Source: an uncultured bacterium (lineage in GTDB: Bacteria; Actinomycetota; Coriobacteriia; Coriobacteriales; Coriobacteriaceae). From it: DNA of 14,046 nucleotides. Location: assembly GCA_905216045.1 (NCBI GenBank), contig CAJMSL010000039.1:1-14046 (forward strand). The letters are read 5' to 3'. Position numbers and translations under genes: made by a program. The notes under the pieces are model-generated. The model made no database searches. It was not told the DNA's origin and saw nothing but the letters and a program-made list of their open reading frames with translations. Shown here piece by piece: positions 1-6,649 of this stretch; the first letter of the stretch is position 1, and each line of letters opens with the position of its first letter.

Positions 1-1774
<1,774 letters not shown>

Positions 1775-2002
1775 GTGGTTTTCCTTTTTGGCCATCGCCC
1801 ACGCCGTGCAGCTGCGGGCGAGTTAAACACAGATGATTGTACTTTAGCCAAACAAGGCGCGGCCTATACGGTCGACCTCGACCGCCACGTAATAACTACG
1901 ACCAACCTGCCACAATGGGACAGGTTAATTTTGGCAGGTTTTATCTGGGCAAACGCTGCCTCTCTGCCATTTGGTGCAATGGGGGCAGGTTGGTTTGCAC
2001 CA
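1775..2002. other. Intergenic region between secA and rpmE with nested inverted repeats
   Basis: No gene is visible in this AT-richer stretch. It holds two perfect inverted repeats. ACCAACCTGCC at 1901-1911 is the reverse complement of GGCAGGTTGGT at 1984-1994. TTGGTGCAA at 1971-1979 pairs with TTGCACCAA at 1995-2003 across a 15-base loop. The core CAGGTT occurs three times in the same direction (about 1921, 1935 and 1986). The arms of the two repeats abut or interleave, so the two structures would compete. This may be an operator array upstream of secA, or a small structured RNA. The short reading frames here resemble nothing I know. Confidence 0.5.
1836..1841 (-). promoter_or_regulatory. 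Possible -10 box for secA
   Basis: TACAAT on the minus strand lies about 60 bases upstream of the secA start. The same hexamer serves as -10 in the better-supported ade promoter. No good -35 box sits 16-18 bases further upstream, so the call is weak. A near-palindrome, CGGTCGA-CC-TCGACCG, at 1869-1884 lies just upstream of where a -35 would be and could be an operator. Confidence 0.3.
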
Positions 2003-2046
2003 ATAAAAAGAAAAGGGCCGCGCACCCAAACGGATGCACGGCCCTT
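2003..2046 (-). terminator. Rho-independent terminator of rpmE
   Basis: On the minus strand, 36 bases past the rpmE stop, an eight-pair stem CGGCCCTT/AAGGGCCG (2039-2046 with 2013-2020) extends by a TGC/GCA pairing after one A/C mismatch. It encloses a loop of about ten bases and is followed by the T-rich run TTTTCTTTTTATTG. Confidence 0.88.
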
Positions 2047-2081
2047 ATGCCATGAATGCGAGTGATTCCGCGGCGAGCTAT

Positions 2082-2507
2082 TTACTCAGCAGCCTCGGTG
2101 GTCTCGGCCTCGGCAGCGGCCTCCTCGACGGGAGCCTCTGCGGGAGCCTCGGCGGCCTGCTTGGCAGCCTCCTCGGCAAACTTAGCGGCACGCTTAGCCT
2201 TCTCGGCAGCCTTAGCCTCAGCGGCGGCCTTGCGAGCGGCCTCGGCCTCAGCAGCCTTGGCGGCCTTGGCAGCCTTGGCCTCCTCAGCCTTCTTGAGCTG
2301 GGCGGCAGCGGCGCCACCGAACTTGTCGGCGAAGCGCTGGACGCGTCCACCGGTGTCGACGAACTTCTGCTGGCCGGTGTAGAACGGGTGGCACTCGTTG
2401 CAAAGCTCGACCTTCATCTCGGACACGGTAGCGTGCGTCTTGAAGGTGTTGCCGCAGGAGCACGTCACCGTGCACTCGACATACTGGGGATGGATACCCT
2501 GCTTCAT
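2082..2507 (-). CDS. rpmE: 50S ribosomal protein L31, zinc-binding (C+) form, with long Ala/Lys/Glu-rich C-terminal tail
   Basis: L31 sits on the large ribosomal subunit near the central protuberance and helps form the bridge to the small subunit. The first 65 or so of 141 residues are the normal L31 fold: MKQGIHPQY at the start, CSCG (C16, C18), CNECHPFYTG (C36, C39) and GRVQRFADKFG. The four cysteines mark the zinc-binding form. Bacterial L31 is usually about 65-90 residues. Here residues 67-141 form a low-complexity extension: first a mixed-charge Ala/Lys/Glu stretch likely to be one long helix, then a Pro/Glu-containing acidic end. The stop is TAA. The start follows AAGGAG with seven bases of spacing. 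The gene is monocistronic, with a promoter and a structured leader upstream and a terminator downstream. The tail reads smoothly in frame with the core, so it is not a frameshift artefact. Confidence 0.96.
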   Translation of the reverse strand: MKQGIHPQYVECTVTCSCGNTFKTHATVSEMKVELCNECHPFYTGQQKFVDTGGRVQRFADKFGGAAAAQLKKAEEAKAAKAAKAAEAEAARKAAAEAKAAEKAKRAAKFAEEAAKQAAEAPAEAPVEEAAAEAETTEAAE

Positions 2508-2513
2508 GGTAGG

Positions 2514-2585
2514 ACTCCTTATTAGTCAGGCGCTGGTTACCGATCAGCGCATAAGGCGTCTTGGTTTCCGACCAAGACAACAAAC
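2514..2585 (-). promoter_or_regulatory. Structured 5' leader of rpmE (candidate L31 ribosomal-protein leader)
   Basis: Two adjacent hairpins lie between the predicted transcription start and the rpmE ribosome site. The first has a perfect eight-pair stem, GTCTTGGT/ACCAAGAC (2571-2578 with 2558-2565), and loop CGGAA. The second has a six-pair stem, GCGCTG/CAGCGC (2545-2550 with 2530-2535), and a nine-base loop. Both carry the same string TCGGNAACCA at the same place in the hairpin. Structured L31 leaders, including a Coriobacteria class, have been described from comparative genomics, and autogenous control by L31 is known in E. coli. That this leader binds L31 is inference. Confidence 0.65.
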
Positions 2586-2591
2586 TCGGCT

Positions 2592-2620
2592 ATGGTACCA
2601 CGGCGCCGCGTGTCCCACAA
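2592..2620 (-). promoter_or_regulatory. Promoter of rpmE
   Basis: On the minus strand, TTGTGG (2615-2620) and TACCAT (2592-2597) are separated by exactly 17 bases. The expected transcription start is near 2585, just upstream of the twin-hairpin leader. Four of six bases match the consensus in the -10 box and three in the -35 box. Confidence 0.5.
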
Positions 2621-2812
2621 AAGGTTCACGGTCTTTGTGCAACGCGGCGCGACCAACCGCAGCGGACACGCACCCTGTTGCCCCTTCTCCCATGTTGCAG
2701 GCATGTAACGCCGCAGCGAGCGCGCCTTTTTTGCGCCAGACAGGTACAATGATGAACACTGTACCGTAGCGGAGCGCCCCGCGCGCGCCGCAATCACGCG
2801 AAAGGGTTTCCC
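2621..2812. other. Divergent intergenic region between rpmE and the ACT gene
   Basis: The gap holds the start region for both divergent genes. On the plus strand, TACAAT at 2745-2750 could be a -10 box for the ACT gene, but no convincing -35 precedes it. The ribosome site AAAGGG at 2801-2806 serves the ATG at 2813. I found no RNA gene or strong hairpin in the rest. Confidence 0.35.
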
Positions 2813-3100
2813 ATGGCCGAGATCTCGTCCTCCCGTATCGTCATCACCGTCCTTGGCAAGAACCGCCCCGGCATCGTCGCCGGCGTCACCCGTGTCCTAG
2901 GCGAGGCCAACGTCGACATCCGCGACATCACGCAGTCCATTATCGAGGACATCTTCACCATGACCATGCTGGCCGATACCGCCGAGTCCAAGCTCGACTT
3001 CGCCGAGCTGCAGAAGGCGCTGGCCGAGGCCGGCGAGCTTTCGGGCGTCAACGTGTCCATCCAGCGCGAGGACGTCTTCAACTTTATGTACCGCCTGTAG
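2813..3100 (+). CDS. ACT-domain regulatory protein, UPF0237 family
   Basis: This 95-residue protein is a single ACT domain, a fold that binds small ligands such as amino acids and often works as a dimer. The family signature is clear: ITVLGKNRPGIVAGV at residues 11-25 (strand, then the ligand-site loop K16-N17-R18-P19-G20), the second half of the beta-alpha-beta unit ANVDIRDITQ at 32-41, and the ending QREDVFNFMYRL. The length matches the UPF0237 norm of about 90. The start follows AAAGGG by six bases. Citrate synthase begins 77 bases downstream with no terminator between, so the two may be co-transcribed. In many bacteria this family lies beside a DUF711 (UPF0210) gene; here it does not. The ligand and partner are unknown. 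A role sensing an amino acid to tune the neighbouring enzyme is inference only. Confidence 0.9.
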   Translation: MAEISSSRIVITVLGKNRPGIVAGVTRVLGEANVDIRDITQSIIEDIFTMTMLADTAESKLDFAELQKALAEAGELSGVNVSIQREDVFNFMYRL

Positions 3101-3177
3101 CGAACGAGCCGCTCGGGGCAGCTTGACGTCATATCGTCCAAGCGCGCGGCCCCAAAGCGGACCGGAGAGGAGCGCGC

Positions 3178-4596
3178 ATGGCCTACGACGCCAAGAAAAT
3201 CTACTACCGCTTCGATGACCACTTGAGCCGCCTGGTTCTGGATTACGAAGCAAGCCGCCAGATTTCGCCTGAGAGCAAAAGCCTCTACCACGGCCTGCCG
3301 ACCGACCCTTATGACGAGGGCCTGTTTGTTGAGCACAATGTCAAGCGCGGCCTGCGCAATGCCGACGGCTCGGGCGTGGTCGCGGGCCTCACTCGCATCT
3401 CGGATGTGCACGGCTACAACAAGGTCGACGGAAAGGTCGTGCCCGATCAGGGCAAGCTCACGCTTCGCGGCTACAGCATCGAGGATCTGGTCAACAATGC
3501 CCAGGCCGAGAATCGCTACGGCTACGAGGAAGTCGCCTATCTGCTTATCACGGGTTCGCTACCCAACAAGGAAGAGCTCGACGGCTTTTGCGAGCGCCTG
3601 GGCGCCTTTAGACGTCTGAGCGACGAGTACGTCAAAGAGTTCCCTATGACCACGGTGTCGTCGAGCATCATGAACGTGCTCCAGCGCGCCGTGCTGCTGC
3701 TCTACGCCTTCGATGCCGAACCAGACGTGATCACGCCCGAGCACGAAATCGACGTCGCCATTTCCATGCTCGCACGTCTCCCGCGCATCGCCGCCTTCGC
3801 ACACATGGCCTCGATCGCCAAGCTTCGCGGCTCCGAGGTTCACGTGCCGCACCCCACGCCCGGTCTCTCCACCGCCGAGACCATCCTACAGGTCCTGCGC
3901 GGCGGCATGGCATTCACCCGCGATGAGGCGATGCTGCTCGACGTTATGCTCATGCTGCATGCCGAGCACGGCGGCGGCAACAACTCCACCTTCGCCTGCC
4001 GCGTGCTGTCCTCTTCGGCAACCGACCCGTATTCCGCTTACGCCGCGGCTATCGGCTCGCTCAAGGGCCCGCGCCACGGCGGTGCCAATGCCAAGGTCGT
4101 GTCTATGCACGAGGACATCCGCGCGCATGTCTCCAACTGGGAGGACGAGGACGAGGTTGCAGCCTACCTGGGCAAGATCCTCGACAAGCAGGCCTTCGAC
4201 GGCACGGGTCTCATCTACGGCATGGGCCACGCCGTCTATACGCTCAGCGACCCGCGCGCCGAGGTCTGCCGCCGTTACGCGCGCTCACTGGCAGCCAAGA
4301 AGGACTTGGGCGAAGAGTTCGCACTCATCGAGCGCATCGAGCGCCTGGCACCGCAGGTGATGCGCGACCACGGCATGACCAAGCCCATCTGCGCCAACAT
4401 CGACCTGTACACAGGCTTTATCTACAAGATGCTCGGCGTGCCCGAGACGCTTTTTACGCCGCTATTCGCCGTCGCCCGCATGGCCGGCTGGTCAGCGCAC
4501 CGCATGGAAGAGCTCTTCTGCGCGCATCGCATCATCCGCCCGGCATACCGTCCGGTAATCGAGCCGCTGGAGTACAAGCCGCTCGCCGACCGCTAG
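3178..4596 (+). CDS. gltA: Citrate synthase (citrate/2-methylcitrate synthase family, clostridial-type)
   Basis: This 472-residue enzyme condenses acetyl-CoA with oxaloacetate to give citrate. The fold's catalytic residues are all present: a histidine in HAEHGGGNNSTF (H264), H351 in GMGHAVYT and D409 in ANIDLYTGFIYKMLG. The CoA and citrate sites show GPRHGGAN (297-304), MAGWSAHRMEE (435-445) and an arginine in RIIRPAYRP. The N-terminus, with NVKRGLRNADGSGVVAGLTRISDVHGY at 54-80, resembles the longer anaerobe-type enzymes rather than the 430-residue E. coli protein, and no zinc-ribbon-like start is present. The start ATG has GAGAGGAG five bases upstream. In a fermenting anaerobe the likely role is the oxidative branch towards 2-oxoglutarate and glutamate. 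Methylcitrate synthase activity cannot be excluded from sequence, and no prp genes are nearby. A terminator follows at once. Confidence 0.95.
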   Translation: MAYDAKKIYYRFDDHLSRLVLDYEASRQISPESKSLYHGLPTDPYDEGLFVEHNVKRGLRNADGSGVVAGLTRISDVHGYNKVDGKVVPDQGKLTLRGYSIEDLVNNAQAENRYGYEEVAYLLITGSLPNKEELDGFCERLGAFRRLSDEYVKEFPMTTVSSSIMNVLQRAVLLLYAFDAEPDVITPEHEIDVAISMLARLPRIAAFAHMASIAKLRGSEVHVPHPTPGLSTAETILQVLRGGMAFTRDEAMLLDVMLMLHAEHGGGNNSTFACRVLSSSATDPYSAYAAAIGSLKGPRHGGANAKVVSMHEDIRAHVSNWEDEDEVAAYLGKILDKQAFDGTGLIYGMGHAVYTLSDPRAEVCRRYARSLAAKKDLGEEFALIERIERLAPQVMRDHGMTKPICANIDLYTGFIYKMLGVPETLFTPLFAVARMAGWSAHRMEELFCAHRIIRPAYRPVIEPLEYKPLADR

Positions 4597-4618
4597 GACA
4601 CGGACCGTTATAGAACTC

Positions 4619-4658
4619 GAGCGTGGCCAGGGCATCACCGCCCTCGGCCACGCTTTTT
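4619..4658 (+). terminator. Rho-independent terminator after citrate synthase
   Basis: A long stem of nine pairs, AGCGTGGCC/GGCCACGCT, continues through AGGGC/GCCCT with one bulged C, closes on a six-base loop and runs into TTTTT. It separates the ACT-citrate synthase unit from the HAD gene, whose ATG is only 26 bases further on. Confidence 0.92.
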
Positions 4659-4683
4659 ATGCCAGCAGAAAGGGCTGCATCGA

Positions 4684-5526
4684 ATGATTGTTTTTTCCGA
4701 TATGGATGGAACGCTGCTGACGAGCGACAAGCAGATGAGCGACGCCACCTGGGTGATGCTCGACGAGCTCGCACGTCGCGGCATTGAGTTTGTACCGTGC
4801 ACGGGACGTCCGCTGTCGGGCATCTTTGAGCCCATCCTCGCCCATCCCGCCGTGCACTACGCGGTCTGCGCCAACGGTGCCAGCGTCTGGCAGCTCGACG
4901 ACGATGTGCCCACCGACGCCTCGCGCGCCACGTGCATATTGAGCCGTCCGCTCGATTGCGGCATTGCCCATCGCATCCATCGCATTGCCGCCGGCCACGA
5001 TGTGACCTTCGATATCTTCGCGGATGGACAGTGCTTCCTCCCCCGCTCGCTTTACGGGCGCCTGGATGAGTTCTGCGGCGGTGACCCCCACATCGCGGCT
5101 TCGCTCAAGCGCACACGAACACCGATCGACATGGATATCGACAGCAAGATCGACGAAGTCGAGACGCTCGAACGCATCGCCATGTACTGGCACGACCCGG
5201 CCGATCGCGACGCCATCGCGGCGGCGCTCGACACGCTCGAAGGCATCGAGGTCACGCGTTCGTACGCCATGAATATCGAGGTCATGGGTGAGGGCGCCAC
5301 CAAGGGGACGGCCCTCACGTGGCTATGTGAGCACCTGGGCGAGCGTCTCGCCGACGCCTGGGCCTTCGGCGACAACATCAACGACATTCCCATGCTGCAG
5401 GCAGCGGGCCACGGCATGGCCGTGATCAACGCCGAGCCCGAGGACCGCGAGGCCGCCGGCGCCATCACCGAATACGACAACGACCACGACGGTGTCGCCC
5501 GCACCATCATGGCCGCCCTCGCCTAG
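4684..5526 (+). CDS. HAD-superfamily hydrolase, Cof-type (subfamily IIB)
   Basis: This is a 280-residue cytoplasmic phosphatase of the Cof/YidA-like group. These enzymes dephosphorylate sugar phosphates, flavin or pyridoxal phosphates and similar small molecules; the substrate cannot be read from sequence. Motif I is FSDMDGTLLT with nucleophile D6 and acid/base D8. Motif II is T40 in PCTGRP, motif III is K207 in GEGATKGTAL, and motif IV is GDNINDIPML with D230 and D234. The C2B cap lies between residues of about 80 and 195. The length is normal for the family. The ATG follows AAAGGG at a slightly long spacing of nine bases. I see no promoter between the upstream terminator and the gene, so expression may depend on read-through or an unrecognised promoter. 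The stop codon TAG is also the first three bases of a dispersed repeat. Confidence 0.92.
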   Translation: MIVFSDMDGTLLTSDKQMSDATWVMLDELARRGIEFVPCTGRPLSGIFEPILAHPAVHYAVCANGASVWQLDDDVPTDASRATCILSRPLDCGIAHRIHRIAAGHDVTFDIFADGQCFLPRSLYGRLDEFCGGDPHIAASLKRTRTPIDMDIDSKIDEVETLERIAMYWHDPADRDAIAAALDTLEGIEVTRSYAMNIEVMGEGATKGTALTWLCEHLGERLADAWAFGDNINDIPMLQAAGHGMAVINAEPEDREAAGAITEYDNDHDGVARTIMAALA

Positions 5527-5652
5527 TCGTTGGGGACGTTCTTAGTCGTTGGGGACGTTCTTAAACGACTAGTCGTTGGGGACAGTCTTCGCGAAAAAGC
5601 TGCAAGGACTGTCCCCCACTGCCGGCAGAAAAGGAACGTCCCCATCTGCCGG
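5524..5652. repeat. Cluster of REP-like palindromic repeats (GGGGAC core)
   Basis: This non-coding block between the two convergent HAD genes is built from related units. TAGTCGTTGGGGACGTTCTT occurs twice with a 19-base period (from 5524 and 5543), and its first 14 bases recur from 5570. The second copy forms a perfect hairpin: TAGTCGTT (5543-5550) pairs with AACGACTA (5564-5571) across a 13-base loop holding GGGGACGTT. AACGACTAGTCGTT at 5564-5577 is a perfect palindrome. GGGGACAGTC (5578-5587) pairs with GACTGTCCCC (5607-5616), GGGGACGTTC (5532-5541 or 5551-5560) pairs with GAACGTCCCC (5634-5643), and CCGGCAG (5622-5628) pairs with CTGCCGG (5646-5652). Such arrays resemble REP/BIME elements mobilised by Y1 REP-associated transposases. 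No transposase is in the window. The block could also terminate transcription from both sides. Confidence 0.8.
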
Positions 5653-5653
5653 A

Positions 5654-6448
5654 TTAGGAGAGACTCTCCAGCACGCGACGGAGCTCATGCTGAACGGCGT
5701 GGTCGCGGTTGCAGCCTACGACGCGATCGGCAACCGCCTTGAGCGCGGGGCGCGCGTTTTCCATCGCGCAGCCTGTGCCGACAAAGCGAATGATCTCGTA
5801 GTCGTTCATCGAGTCGCCAAACGCCATGACCTCGTCGCGACCAATTCCGTAATGCTCCGCGAGCTGCGCGATACCCGAGGCCTTCGACACACCAGGCTGC
5901 ATGGCATCGATCCACGCGTTGCCCGAAGGCGCAAAGGTAAAGAGCTGACCGAGTTCTCGCTGTAGCACGTACGCACTGTCCATAACGGCACAGTCATCGC
6001 AAAAGATACTCGCCTTGATGATATTTACGCTGGGATCGGGCAGCTCCCAAATGCGCTCGGCATTGGGAAGGTCCTTATCGACCTCGCGCACGAACTTGCA
6101 CTCATCATCGAGCAAGAAGGACTTGGTTCGGTCAAAGAGCGCAAGATGCAGATTGGGAAACGTCCTGACGGCTTGGGCGAGCCTTCGAATCGCCAGGTGC
6201 GAATACACCTCACGGTCTACCATCTTGCCGTCGGCGTAGACCTGGGCGCCGTTAGCGGCGACAAAGTCCATCTTGTCGCGAACGGGCGCAAAGAACTCGC
6301 ACAGGCGATCGTAGCGACGACCTGACGATGCGGCGAAATGCACGCCATGCTCGTGTAGCGCCAGAATCAGTTCGTAGGTCTCGGGAGGCACCTGGCCGTT
6401 TTCGTCAAGCAGCGTTCCGTCCATATCGGATGCAATCAGTTTAAACAT
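5654..6448 (-). CDS. HAD-superfamily hydrolase, Cof-type (subfamily IIB), second copy
   Basis: This 264-residue small-molecule phosphatase is of the same general group as the plus-strand HAD gene it faces, but clearly divergent from it. Motif I is IASDMDGTLLD (D8, D10), motif II is SSGRR near residue 42, motif III is K189 in QPGVSKASG, and motif IV is FGDSMNDYEII (D212, D216). The cap domain lies between them. The ATG follows AAGGGAG with seven bases of spacing, and that ribosome site is complementary to an upstream segment (see the leader entry). The stop TAA abuts the REP-like cluster, and a further copy of the repeat lies about 175 bases upstream of the start, so the gene sits between inverted repeats. 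Base composition and codon use do not stand out from the neighbours. The substrate is unknown. Confidence 0.92.
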   Translation of the reverse strand: MFKLIASDMDGTLLDENGQVPPETYELILALHEHGVHFAASSGRRYDRLCEFFAPVRDKMDFVAANGAQVYADGKMVDREVYSHLAIRRLAQAVRTFPNLHLALFDRTKSFLLDDECKFVREVDKDLPNAERIWELPDPSVNIIKASIFCDDCAVMDSAYVLQRELGQLFTFAPSGNAWIDAMQPGVSKASGIAQLAEHYGIGRDEVMAFGDSMNDYEIIRFVGTGCAMENARPALKAVADRVVGCNRDHAVQHELRRVLESLS

Positions 6449-6515
6449 AGAAAAGCTCCCTTCGGGCTTGATGGAATCGGATGTATATCCAAAATCACCG
6501 TACCCATAGGGAGCT
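6449..6515 (-). promoter_or_regulatory. Leader of the second HAD gene with a possible Shine-Dalgarno-sequestering stem
   Basis: On the minus strand AGCTCCCT (6508-6515) is perfectly complementary to AGGGAGCT (6454-6461), which contains the ribosome site. After a two-by-two mismatch, GGG/CCC can extend the stem. The arms are about 46 bases apart, and the loop contains a small GGAT/ATCC hairpin. Whether transcription starts upstream of the first arm is not known, and I found no convincing promoter in 6516-6622. Confidence 0.35.
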
Positions 6516-6622
6516 CAAATAAGACTCCGCGGACGCAAACGTTACAAGGACCTGGCAAATAGCTCACGCGCGCCAGAGGCCCTACGGTCGCGGCGTCAGG
6601 CGACACGCCACCCCGACGGCCA

Positions 6623-6649
6623 GTCGTTTAAAAACGTCCCCGATGACTA
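6623..6649 (-). repeat. REP-like repeat copy at the 3' end of ade
   Basis: Read on the minus strand, these 27 bases match the copy at 5543-5569 at 24 positions. They share TAGTC at the start, the core GGGGACGTT and the end TTAAACGAC. The first three bases are the stop codon of ade. The unit can fold on itself through its AGTC and GACT ends. Confidence 0.75.

Noticed and set aside
3123..3128. TTGACG as a -35 box for citrate synthase
   Set aside because: No -10-like hexamer follows at 16-18 bases; read-through from the ACT gene is simpler.
5524..5577. Short direct repeats as a possible CRISPR array
   Set aside because: The 19-base period leaves no spacers, the units are palindromic and related to dispersed copies, and there are no cas genes.
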